Origin: Acidobacteria bacterium RIFCSPHIGHO2_01_FULL_67_28
GTDB lineage: Bacteria; Acidobacteriota; Terriglobia; Acidiferrales; 2-02-FULL-67-57
NCBI GenBank assembly: GCA_001766965.1
Contig: MEKM01000149.1
Coordinates: 1,389-8,542 of the forward strand
Direction of reading: 5' to 3'
Length of the DNA stretch: 7,154 bases
Position 1 is the stretch's first letter. Each line of letters opens with the position of its first letter. Under the pieces are notes generated by a model, which saw only the letters and a program-made list of their open reading frames with translations, searched no databases and was not told the DNA's origin. This document shows positions 1 to 5,831 of this stretch, in pieces. Made by a program: the position numbers and the translations under genes.

Positions 1-466
1 CCAGGCCCGCCAGGGCCACCATGTCGGAAGCCAGCGGTGTGGCGGGCGGCGCAGTGGGGTTGACGAGGGTAGCGGCGGCCAGCGCCCCGGCGCCCCACTC
101 GCGGTCGTACTCCCAGTCGTAGAAGGGGCTGGCGGCGTTGCGAATGACCGCAAGGTTGATGGCTTCGCCGCCGGCCGGGTTGACGATGTAGAGGACCTCA
201 CCCGCCGCGTCGGGGAAGGTGATGCTGAAGGTGGCCCCGCCGAGGAAGCTGGGGTCGCCGGTCGAGAGCCGCGCCCGGCCTTCCTCCAAGCCGCCGCGCG
301 CGGCGTTGAAGACGCGCGTTTGGCTGCGCTGGTAGCCCACCAGGGTGCTCTCGGTGGCGGTCATGTAGAGCAGAGAAGCGGCCACGGCGCTGATGAGCAG
401 CAGAGCCACCAGGGCCAGAAGCAAAACGATGCCGCGCTCGGCGGAGCCTTTCGATTGAGTGCGCAT
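1..466 (-). CDS. pilX: PilX-type minor pilin, 3' end cut off by the window
   Basis: The reading frame is open from the ATG at 466 to the window edge (155 codons, no stop), so the C-terminus is missing. The N-terminus has a basic leader ending ERG, followed by a long hydrophobic segment (about residues 13-35) and then an amphipathic helix containing STLVGYQRSQTRVFNAARGG. This is the layout of the PilX N-terminal domain. As in PilX and GspK-like proteins, the usual Glu at mature position 5 is absent (IVLLL follows the predicted G12/I13 cleavage site). The protein would sit in the inner membrane and then in the pilus tip complex with PilV, PilW and FimT. An AAGGA Shine-Dalgarno lies about 8 nt before the ATG, and the gap after pilW is 23 nt. 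PilX is the best call from sequence plus gene order. A GspK-like subunit is the alternative. Confidence 0.8.
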   Translation of the reverse strand, partial: MRTQSKGSAERGIVLLLALVALLLISAVAASLLYMTATESTLVGYQRSQTRVFNAARGGLEEGRARLSTGDPSFLGGATFSITFPDAAGEVLYIVNPAGGEAINLAVIRNAASPFYDWEYDREWGAGALAAATLVNPTAPPATPLASDMVALAGL

Positions 467-489
467 GGTTGGTTCCTTTTCCGCCCTCT

Positions 490-1344
490 CTATTGCGGAG
501 GATTCAACGGCTGGGCCACGCTCTGCAAGGTCAGGGCGCGGATCTGGCGAGTCTGCAAGTCGCGGCTGTAGGCGCGGGCCCGCAGGACAATGTAGACCTC
601 GTCAATGTTCTCCGGCGTGCAGGTGGTGGCGCCGCCGGCGCAGCGGTAGCTGAACACCGCTTCCGTGGGGTCGCCCCCGTAGAGGGCCGGGTCGTTCAAG
701 ACGTTGTCCACGAAGGGCACGCCCGCCGCCACCGGGTTCCCGCCCACGCAGGTGAGCGGAGTCCAGGGCGGGCCGACGCAGGTCTTGGCGGTTACCGAGC
801 GGTAGAGGGTGCGCGTAACCGGATCCGCGCCACCGCCGGTGGGCGGCGACACCAGCGCGTTGCCGGCCAGGTCCACCCGGTAGTAAACCCATTCCACCTG
901 CGCGGGCGCGACGGCGTTTTCCGGGTCGAGGTCGGCTTCGAGGATGATCTCGAACGGCCCCGGAATCACGCAGGTGCTCAAGGCCGGGTTGGCCGTGTCG
1001 ACGAGGCAAGTCTGGTCAATCGCTCCGAAGCGCATGCCCACAAAGGGGACCGCCACGCTGTTCGAGGGAATGCCGCCGGCCACCGTCCACGCGCTGGGAG
1101 GAGTCTGGGGGACGGTGTCATAGGCGTTCAAGGCCGGGTAGCCAGCGCGGTGGATGTCGCGGGTGATCTGCTCGAGCCCGGTGCGGGCGCCCTGGAGCGA
1201 ATCCAGGAACTGCTGCTCGGAGCGGTAGCGGACCTGGGCGGTGTTCAGCAGGCCGAAGACGGCGCCGGTGACAACAAGGAAGATGACCATCACCACCATC
1301 AATTCGATCAGGGAGAAGCCCGAGTCAGCACGGCGGACGCGCAT
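490..1344 (-). CDS. pilW: PilW-type minor pilin
   Basis: A 284-residue protein with a class III prepilin signal. The short basic leader MRVRRADSG is cut after G9 to leave FSLIE, with E14 as the mature Glu5, followed by a hydrophobic helix (residues 10-33). The helix runs on into an amphipathic part (QFLDSLQGARTGLEQITRDI) typical of PilW. The globular part is beta-rich and has six cysteines (C113, C125, C189, C199, C235, C242), enough for three disulfides after export. TAGGAG lies ahead of the ATG and overlaps the pilV stop, so translation is probably coupled across the 9-nt gap. In known systems PilW works with PilV, PilX and the FimU/FimT pilin to prime pilus assembly and present PilY1. Family and gene order support the name. 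The C-terminal domain itself is not diagnostic by eye. Confidence 0.87.
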   Translation of the reverse strand: MRVRRADSGFSLIELMVVMVIFLVVTGAVFGLLNTAQVRYRSEQQFLDSLQGARTGLEQITRDIHRAGYPALNAYDTVPQTPPSAWTVAGGIPSNSVAVPFVGMRFGAIDQTCLVDTANPALSTCVIPGPFEIILEADLDPENAVAPAQVEWVYYRVDLAGNALVSPPTGGGADPVTRTLYRSVTAKTCVGPPWTPLTCVGGNPVAAGVPFVDNVLNDPALYGGDPTEAVFSYRCAGGATTCTPENIDEVYIVLRARAYSRDLQTRQIRALTLQSVAQPLNPPQ

Positions 1345-1353
1345 CGTTTGCTC

Positions 1354-1971
1354 CTAGCGACCCACCACGGTCTGGAGGTCGGTGACGGTCAAGCCCTGCC
1401 CGGCGGTGCCGGCGCGGGCGCCGACGATGAACACCTTGCGCATGGCGGCGCCGCCGGCGTGCCAGGTGATGACCCGCCAGCGAAACTCCACCACCTGGTT
1501 GGTGCCGGTCACTGGGTTCCACACCCAATTCTTTTTCAAGCCGTAGTCCACCGTGCCGTTGGGGTTGCAGTTGGCGGGGGAAGCGATGGTGAAGTCAATC
1601 TTGCCGCCGGCGACCACCGGGCAGCCGTCCTGGGTGGTAACGCTGGCGCCGAGGGTCGTATCCTGGCGGCCCAAGAGAATCAGGTCGCCATCCGAGTCGC
1701 AGAAATAGTAGGTGTTGGCGGGCGCGGCGCCGCAGGCGCCGCTCATGGAGTCCACCGGCTGCGCCGCCATCTGCTCCAGCAGCCGCTGGGCGGCGATCAG
1801 CGCCGTCGAGTCGTTGCGGTTGCGGAAGTTGGTGTCAATCGCCATGGGCACGAGCCGGGCGACCGCGACAATGCCGAACAGCAGAATCGCGATGGCGATG
1901 AGCAGCTCGATCATGGTGAAGCCCGCCGCCCGCCGCGACCCGTAGAATCCGAAAGAAGAGCGTTGCTTCAT
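1354..1971 (-). CDS. pilV: PilV-type minor pilin
   Basis: A 205-residue prepilin. The leader of 17 residues ends RRAAG and is cut before F18, leaving FTMIELLIAIAILLFGIVAV, with E22 as mature Glu5. The GFTMIELLIAIAIL core with FGIVAVARL is characteristic of PilV. Four cysteines (C80, C91, C117, C135) may form two disulfides, and C91 begins a short acidic stretch CDSDGDL. The start at 1971 is chosen because the preceding frame only overlaps fimT, while this ATG has GAGGA overlapping the fimT stop (8-nt gap), implying translational coupling. The product is expected in the inner membrane before assembly and then as a low-abundance pilus tip subunit. The downstream pilW gene starts 9 nt after its TAG. 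Confidence 0.87.
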   Translation of the reverse strand: MKQRSSFGFYGSRRAAGFTMIELLIAIAILLFGIVAVARLVPMAIDTNFRNRNDSTALIAAQRLLEQMAAQPVDSMSGACGAAPANTYYFCDSDGDLILLGRQDTTLGASVTTQDGCPVVAGGKIDFTIASPANCNPNGTVDYGLKKNWVWNPVTGTNQVVEFRWRVITWHAGGAAMRKVFIVGARAGTAGQGLTVTDLQTVVGR

Positions 1972-1979
1972 GGTTGTCC

Positions 1980-2558
1980 TCACCGCATCTGCTGCCAGCC
2001 CCAGGGCGGGGCCATAGTCAATTTCCAACTCTTGACGTTGCCCGCCGGCGTCACCGTCACGATGTAATTGTCGCCCACCCAGGTGTAGAGATAAACGGAG
2101 GGGATGTTGCTGGCGAGCTGCCAGTTGCCGCCCGACTGCTCGAGCGCCGTGCCGTCGGGGCCGAAGGTAATCGTCGTGCCCAGCATGGTGTTGGTGTAAT
2201 CCGGCCAACTCACCTCGTAGGGGGCGTAGCTCCACTCATAGATCAACAGGTAGGGAGGCATCTGGGCTCGGGGTTCCCCGGTGTCGAGCGTACCGTTCAT
2301 GTTGAAGTCGATCCCGAGCTCCGCGCCGCGGGCACCCGTCGGCCCCTGGTAAGCGGTGGCGATGCGCTGGTTGCGCCGCATGGCCTCGTAGCGCGTCCGC
2401 TTGAGGATGTCGGCGATCTGCCGGGTGGACGACTCCAGGCGGTAGCTGCGGATGGCCCGCATCAAGGAAGGCGAGGCCATGGCCCCGAGAATCAGGAGGA
2501 TGGCCACCACCGCCATCATCTCCAGCAAGCTGAAACCCCGTTCGCCGCGTCTCCGCAT
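1980..2558 (-). CDS. fimT: FimT/FimU/GspH-family minor pseudopilin
   Basis: A 192-residue prepilin with leader MRRRGERG, cleaved after G8 to expose FSLLE (E13 is mature Glu5) and the hydrophobic helix MMAVVAILLILGAMA. The region after the helix (residues about 40-62, TRQIADILKRTRYEAMRRNQRI) matches the GspH/FimT pattern in which the helix leads into a conserved strand, here IATAY. Residues 84-95 read DFNMNGTLDTGE, a close match to an EF-hand calcium loop. The start at 2558 is preceded by GGGAGG about 6 nt upstream; the longer open frame to 3092 runs through the tRNA gene and is not coding. It is the first gene of the pilin cluster, where fimU sits in Pseudomonas, so FimT versus FimU versus GspH cannot be separated by eye. 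Confidence 0.86.
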   Translation of the reverse strand: MRRRGERGFSLLEMMAVVAILLILGAMASPSLMRAIRSYRLESSTRQIADILKRTRYEAMRRNQRIATAYQGPTGARGAELGIDFNMNGTLDTGEPRAQMPPYLLIYEWSYAPYEVSWPDYTNTMLGTTITFGPDGTALEQSGGNWQLASNIPSVYLYTWVGDNYIVTVTPAGNVKSWKLTMAPPWGWQQMR

Positions 2559-2597
2559 GGTTGACCTCCCGAGCCAAGCCGCCCCGGGCGAGTAAGT

Positions 2598-2614
2598 GCC
2601 GCCAGTGTGGCGGC
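2598..2614. repeat. Perfect 7-bp inverted repeat upstream of fimT
   Basis: GCCGCCA, loop GTG, TGGCGGC lies 40 nt before the fimT start. It could form a hairpin in a leader RNA or be a protein-binding palindrome. It overlaps the best -10 candidate of the possible promoter described separately. There is no T-tract, so it is not an intrinsic terminator. Confidence 0.55.
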
Positions 2615-2633
2615 TCACCCCTGCCGGTGTCAA
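2604..2633 (-). promoter_or_regulatory. Possible weak promoter for the pilin operon
   Basis: TTGACA (2633-2628) is a consensus -35 box, and at 18-nt spacing lies CACACT (2609-2604), which matches only three of six -10 positions. It sits correctly for the fimT operon, but the -10 is poor and overlaps a palindrome. Read-through from the tRNA promoter, or an activator-dependent start, is as likely. Confidence 0.25.
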
Positions 2634-2657
2634 CAGTACTCTCGTACTAGGAGTCCT

Positions 2658-2820
2658 ACTTGAGCCGCTGGGCGGGTTCACCCTGAACGGGTTCACCGTG
2701 AACGGGCGTGAGCGAAGCGGGAGCCCGCCGGCGAAATCCCGAGCCCCGAAGCATCGGGGCGAGGGACCTGAAGCTGGCACCCCTCGCCTAGCATGACCTG
2801 GTAGCGCCACCGGGAATCGA
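2658..2820. repeat. Tandem repeat copy A (163 bp), tRNA 3'-flank duplication
   Basis: This segment and the adjacent 123-bp copy B begin identically (ACTTGAGCCGCTGGGCGG) and end identically inside the tRNA T-arm. Copy A differs from B by a 30-bp insertion made of two 15-bp units (2674-2703), a replaced stretch holding the hairpin GCCCCGA/TCGGGGC (2743-2760), and two single-base changes. The unit is full of GC-rich palindromes of the kind seen in dispersed REP-like elements. Nothing in it looks coding. Confidence 0.85.
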
Positions 2821-2822
2821 AC
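2799..2822 (-). pseudogene. tRNA-Glu 3' fragment, 24 nt
   Basis: It is identical to the last 24 nt of the intact tRNA at 2922-2996: part of the T-arm, the acceptor 3' strand TGGCGCT, A73 and CCA. No D-arm or anticodon arm follows; instead the sequence passes into the start of repeat copy B. It is a by-product of the duplication and should not be charged. Such 3' fragments also arise at integration sites in tRNA genes. Confidence 0.8.
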
Positions 2823-2943
2823 TTGAGCCGCTGGGCGGGCGTGAGCGAAGCGGGAGCCCGCCGGCGAAATCCCGAGCGGCAGCGAGGGACCTGAAGCTGG
2901 CACCCCTCGCCCAGCATGACTTGGTAGCGCCACCGGGAATCGA
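2821..2943. repeat. Tandem repeat copy B (123 bp), joined to the intact tRNA
   Basis: This is the second copy of the repeat unit, ending inside the T-arm of the functional tRNA-Glu. It contains two 7-bp stems, GGCGGGC/GCCCGCC (2834-2840 with 2856-2862) and GCGAGGG/CCCTCGC (2882-2888 with 2904-2910). They lie downstream of the tRNA in transcription, where they may protect or define the 3' end of the precursor. No U-tract follows either stem, so they are not classical terminators. Confidence 0.85.
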
Positions 2944-2996
2944 ACCCGGATCTGCAGCTTGAAAGACTGCCGTGCTAGCCGTTGCACCATGGCGCC
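2922..2996 (-). tRNA. tRNA-Glu (anticodon UUC), CCA encoded
   Basis: It folds as a complete 75-nt cloverleaf: acceptor GGCGCCA/TGGCGCT, D-stem GTGC/GCAC with a GG-containing loop, anticodon stem GCAGT/GCTGC closing on a U-G pair, loop CTTTCAA, a 4-nt variable region, T-stem CCGGG/CCCGG with loop TTCGAAT, then A73 and encoded CCA. The anticodon TTC at 2963-2961 reads GAA/GAG, i.e. glutamate. The first acceptor pair is G1-U72, which is unusual. A strong promoter lies just upstream, and the 3' end is duplicated downstream. The isotype rests on the anticodon alone. Confidence 0.93.
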
Positions 2997-3009
2997 CCGG
3001 TTTCTCTCT

Positions 3010-3038
3010 ATTATGCGGGAACCCCCGGCGGGCGTCAA
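3010..3038 (-). promoter_or_regulatory. Sigma70-type promoter of the tRNA-Glu gene
   Basis: TTGACG (3038-3033), a 17-nt spacer and CATAAT (3015-3010) each match five of six consensus positions at optimal spacing. The -10 box ends 13 nt before the mature tRNA 5' end, which implies a leader of only a few nucleotides for RNase P to remove. It is an AT-rich island in otherwise GC-rich DNA. Confidence 0.8.
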
Positions 3039-3097
3039 TTTGGCCCTGGCGGTGGGCCGGGCCGGGGGACGGCTCCAGGGTCGTCCCGCCATGCGTT

Positions 3098-3125
3098 ATG
3101 CGTCCGGAGACGCGTCCGGACGCAT
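3098..3125. repeat. 11-bp perfect inverted repeat between iscX and tRNA-Glu
   Basis: ATGCGTCCGGA, loop GACGCG, TCCGGACGCAT. It lies about 60 nt after the iscX stop and before the tRNA promoter. It can form a stable hairpin in the iscX 3' UTR that may stabilise the message or mark a Rho-dependent end. No T-run follows on either strand. The rest of 2997-3184 holds the tRNA promoter and nothing else I recognise. Confidence 0.65.
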
Positions 3126-3184
3126 GGGGAAGGCATTGCCTGAAGAGGCCTGGCCTGCAGCGGGCGCATGGCCGCAGCAGGCGC

Positions 3185-3406
3185 CTATCCGCCGCGGGCG
3201 TCCTTCCATTCCTCCAGCCAGGCCATTTGGATTTGCTCGAGCTTGCCCTCGTTCGAGCCCTTAGGGTCGTCGGCGAACCCCTCGAGCCCCGTCACCCACT
3301 TGTGCAGGTCGGTGAAGCGGACGCTAAGCGGGTCGGTGTCCGGAAACTTTTCCAGCAGGGCCAGGGCGATCCCCTCGGCGTCGTCCCAGGTCAAGTCTCC
3401 CGCCAT
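3185..3406 (-). CDS. iscX: IscX, small acidic Fe-S assembly protein
   Basis: A 73-residue protein, close to the usual length of about 66, with the IscX core DPLSVRFTDLHKWVTGL, FADDPKGSNE and a C-terminal helix IQMAWLEEW. IscX binds the cysteine desulfurase IscS and iron, and tunes the rate of cluster formation on IscU; it has no enzymatic motif of its own. The start at 3406 is chosen over the ATG at 3454 because AGGAGGAA lies 6 nt upstream of it and the protein then begins in the usual place, with LTWDDAEGIALAL aligned to the family start. It is the last gene of the ISC block, 141 nt after fdx, and the gap contains a large palindromic element, so it may be differentially expressed from the upstream genes. 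Confidence 0.93.
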   Translation of the reverse strand: MAGDLTWDDAEGIALALLEKFPDTDPLSVRFTDLHKWVTGLEGFADDPKGSNEGKLEQIQMAWLEEWKDARGG

Positions 3407-3460
3407 GGGTTCCTCCTGCTCGCTACCGTCATTATGAAGAGCCACCTTTCCCATCCCGTC

Positions 3461-3538
3461 GTCCCGAGCGAAGCCCGAAGGGCGGAGTCGAGGGATCTGC
3501 TTCTCAAAAAGCAGATTCCTCGCTTCGCTCGGAATGAC
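3461..3538. repeat. REP-like palindromic element between fdx and iscX
   Basis: An outer stem CCGAGCGAAG/CTTCGCTCGG (3464-3473 with 3523-3532) encloses an inner 12-bp stem with one G-T pair (3491-3502 with 3509-3520) and a 6-nt loop. The 17-nt left bulge carries a small hairpin GCCCGAAGGGC. The wording (GAGCGAAGC, GGCGGAGTCGAGGGATCTG, GGAATGAC) matches a class of dispersed intergenic palindromes that I recall from several GC-rich genomes. No T-tract follows on either strand. The element fills most of the 141-nt gap. Confidence 0.75.
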
Positions 3539-3547
3539 AAGAAAGAA

Positions 3548-3946
3548 TTACTCTTCTTTCTTGGCCGTGCCGGCCATCATGGACTCGCCGCCCTCGCTGA
3601 CGTAGTTGCGGTTCCAGGCGGGAATCTCGACCACGATCTCGCCGGGCTTTTCGATCACGGCCTGGCAGCCGAGCCGCGAATCCAACTGAAGGTCGGCGGC
3701 CATGTCGAGCCGGTCGAGCTCGTCGTCCTTCGCCGCCGAGAGCAGCTCCTTGCCCTGCTTGACCACCACGTGGCAGGTGGTGCAGGCGCAGTTGCCCCCG
3801 CAGGCGTGCTCGAGGTGGATGCCGTGGTTCAGGGCGACATCGAGAAACGACCCCGGCTCGCCGTGGTCCTTGTAGGGCATCTGGTCGAGGTCCACCTCGA
3901 CCGTCTTCCCCAGCGGCTGAAAGGTGATCTTGACCAGCTTCGCCAT
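3548..3946 (-). CDS. fdx: ISC [2Fe-2S] ferredoxin (adrenodoxin type)
   Basis: A 132-residue ferredoxin. The cluster ligands follow the adrenodoxin-type pattern C49-X5-C55-X2-C58 with the fourth ligand C94 in SRLGCQAV. The segment HACGGNCACTTCHVVV matches ISC ferredoxins closely, including the extra non-ligand cysteine (C53) that aligns with the functionally important Cys46 of E. coli Fdx. Fdx passes electrons to the IscS/IscU complex for sulfur reduction or cluster coupling. Residues 111-132 form a polar, charged tail (ESMMAGTAKKEE). Compared with E. coli Fdx there is a short insertion near MPYKDHGEPGSF. The start is one base after the hscA stop (TAGCATG), so the two genes are translationally linked. 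TAA at 3550-3548 ends it. Confidence 0.95.
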   Translation of the reverse strand: MAKLVKITFQPLGKTVEVDLDQMPYKDHGEPGSFLDVALNHGIHLEHACGGNCACTTCHVVVKQGKELLSAAKDDELDRLDMAADLQLDSRLGCQAVIEKPGEIVVEIPAWNRNYVSEGGESMMAGTAKKEE

Positions 3947-3947
3947 G

Positions 3948-5831
3948 CTAGAGCTTCACCTCGTCGGCGCGCTTGCCCTTGAGCGCCGTCTGCACCGCCG
4001 TGTCCATCAGCAGCTCCGCCAGGTGGTGGGTCGCCTGGTTCAGCTCGTCCAGGCGCTGGCGGATGAGCTTGTAGTCGTCAGTCCGGAGCGCCGCCTCGAG
4101 CGCGGCGCGGGCGCTTTCGATTTGCCGGCGCTCGTCGCCGCTCAACTCTCGCGCCTGCTCTTCGGTCAAGGCCCGGGCGGTGGCGCGCAGGATGGTTTCG
4201 GCTTCGTTGCGGGCGCCGAGGAGCTGGACCGCGGCGAAGTCGGCCTCGGCGTGCTCGATGGATTCAAGAATCATGCTCTCGACCTCGTCGTCGGTGAGGC
4301 CGTAGCTGGGCTTGACCTCGACGGAGCGCTCTTCGCCGGTGCGCAGGTCGCGCGCGGTGACGCTCAAGATGCCGTTGGCGTCAATCAGGAACTTGACCTC
4401 GACGCGCGGCAGGCCCGCCGGCTGCGGCGGCACCCGCAGCGTGAAGCGCGCCAGGCTCCGGCAATCCCGCACCAGCTCGCGCTCGCCCTGCACCACGTGG
4501 ATTTCGACGCCCGTCTGTTTGTCGGCGTAGGTGGTGAACATCTCGGCGGCGCTGGCCGGGATGGTGGCGTTGCGCGGGATGATCTTGGCCACCGCCCCGC
4601 CCATGGTTTCGATGCCGAGCGAGAGCGGGGTGACGTCGAGCAGGAGCATGTCCTTCAGCCCGCCCTCGAGGATGCGCGCCTGCAGCGCCGCGCCCAGCGC
4701 CACGACTTCGTCGGGGTTGAGCTCGGTGTGCGGCTGGCGGCCGAAAAGCTCCTGAACGCGCCGGCGGACGAGCGGAATCCGCGTCGAGCCGCCCACCAGC
4801 ACCACTTCGTCAATCTGCTCCGGCTTGACCCCGGCGTCCTTGAGCGCCATCCGGCAGGGAGCGAGCGTGCGCTCGATGATGGGCGCAATCCAGCTCTCGA
4901 ATTCGGCGCGGGTCAGCTCGCGCACATACTCACCGCGGCTTGCCCTGCCTGCCCTGAGCGGAGTCGAAGGGAACGAAGCCGAAGGGCCGTCGAGCGCGAA
5001 GCGAAGCGGAGCGTGCTCTTTTTCCGAAAGCTCGTGCTTGGCGGCGATGACGGCCTCGCGCAGCACCTGGTAGCGATCGGCGTCGTCGGCGACTTCGACC
5101 TGAAAGCGCGTGCGGATTTCCGCCCGGACTTTCTCGAGCAGCAGGTTGTCAATGTCGTCCCCGCCCAGGTGGGTGTCGCCGTTGGTGCTCTGGACTTTGA
5201 ACAGGCCTTCCTCGAGCCGCAGGATGGAGATATCGAAAGTGCCGCCGCCAAAGTCGTAGACCGCGATGAGGGCGCGCTGGTGCTTGTCGAGGCCATAGGC
5301 GAGCGAGGCGGCGGTGGGCTCGTTCACCAACCGCTCCACCTCGAGGCCGGCGATGCGGCCGGCGTCTTTGGTCGCCTGCCGCTGGGCGTCGTTGAAGTAG
5401 GCGGGTACGGTGATGACCGCGCGCGTCACCTCTTCGCCGAAAAACTTCTCGGCGCGCCGCTTCAACTCGCGCAGCACAAAAGCGGAAACCTCCGGCGGGG
5501 TGAAGACCTTGCCGCCCAGGTCGATCTGGATGACCGACTCGCTGCCGGGCGCGACGCGGAAAGGAAAAAGCTTGAGCTCGTCGGCGACGTCGGCCCGGCC
5601 CCTGCCCATCAGGCGCTTGACCGAATAGACAGTGCGCTCGGGCTGCCGCAGCAGGCGCTCGCGGGCCGGCCAGCCGACCACCACCGCGCCGCTCTCCTCG
5701 AGCGATACCACCGAGGGCACCAGCGTCCGGCCTTCTTCATCCGGCAGGCAGCGCGGCCGGCCGGTTTCGGGCTCGGTGTAGGCCACCAGGCTGTAGGTGG
5801 TGCCGAGGTCGATGCCGATGATCCGCCCCAT
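3948..5831 (-). CDS. hscA: HscA, Hsp70-class chaperone for Fe-S assembly
   Basis: A 627-residue Hsp70. The ATPase domain carries IGIDLGTTYSLVA (residues 5-17), the phosphate-2 motif VYDFGGGTFDIS (191-202) and the adenosine motif VLVGGSTR (344-351). The linker region MLLLDVTPLSLGIETMGG (395-412) leads to the substrate-binding beta domain and a C-terminal helical lid that ends without the EEVD-like or acidic tail of DnaK. Linkage to hscB, fdx and iscX identifies it as HscA rather than DnaK. With HscB it uses ATP to bind IscU and promote cluster transfer. The ATG overlaps the hscB stop (TGATG) and has GGAG just upstream. Residues 283-299 (PSASFPSTPLRAGRASR) interrupt the conserved hairpin between LRFALDG and GEYVREL and derive from a REP-like repeat. 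Confidence 0.96.
   Translation of the reverse strand: MGRIIGIDLGTTYSLVAYTEPETGRPRCLPDEEGRTLVPSVVSLEESGAVVVGWPARERLLRQPERTVYSVKRLMGRGRADVADELKLFPFRVAPGSESVIQIDLGGKVFTPPEVSAFVLRELKRRAEKFFGEEVTRAVITVPAYFNDAQRQATKDAGRIAGLEVERLVNEPTAASLAYGLDKHQRALIAVYDFGGGTFDISILRLEEGLFKVQSTNGDTHLGGDDIDNLLLEKVRAEIRTRFQVEVADDADRYQVLREAVIAAKHELSEKEHAPLRFALDGPSASFPSTPLRAGRASRGEYVRELTRAEFESWIAPIIERTLAPCRMALKDAGVKPEQIDEVVLVGGSTRIPLVRRRVQELFGRQPHTELNPDEVVALGAALQARILEGGLKDMLLLDVTPLSLGIETMGGAVAKIIPRNATIPASAAEMFTTYADKQTGVEIHVVQGERELVRDCRSLARFTLRVPPQPAGLPRVEVKFLIDANGILSVTARDLRTGEERSVEVKPSYGLTDDEVESMILESIEHAEADFAAVQLLGARNEAETILRATARALTEEQARELSGDERRQIESARAALEAALRTDDYKLIRQRLDELNQATHHLAELLMDTAVQTALKGKRADEVKL
4935..4985. repeat. 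In-frame REP-like insert inside hscA
   Basis: The plus strand here includes TGCCCTGAGCGGAGTCGAAG (4950-4969), followed by GGGAACGAAGCCGAAGGG. I recall CCCTGAGCGGAGTCGAAGGG as a common dispersed intergenic palindrome; its core CGGAGTCGA is shared with the element at 3461-3538. In the hscA frame it adds about 17 residues (283-299) to the loop between two strands of ATPase subdomain IIB, with no stop and no frameshift. The exact insert ends are uncertain by a few codons. Confidence 0.65.

Noticed and set aside
469..2067. Long plus-strand open frame opposite pilW and pilV
   Set aside because: Same antisense artefact. The minus-strand frames have prepilin signals, Shine-Dalgarno sequences and operon spacing.
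2774..2790. Sigma54-like TGGCAC motif on the plus strand
   Set aside because: The GC dinucleotide of the -12 element is followed by CT rather than a TTGC context, the motif recurs in both repeat copies, and no plus-strand gene follows.
2658..2943. Possible CRISPR array
   Set aside because: Only two unequal copies with no unique spacers between regular short repeats. The unit is a tRNA-flank duplication rich in palindromes.
2559..3092. N-terminal extension of the FimT-family protein
   Set aside because: The frame runs through the tRNA-Glu gene and the duplicated flank, repeating the same peptide pieces, while the ATG at 2558 has an ideal Shine-Dalgarno and a proper prepilin leader.
3407..3454. 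Longer IscX starting at the upstream ATG
   Set aside because: The extra 16 residues contain the AGGAGGAA ribosome site of the internal ATG and are absent from the usual IscX length.
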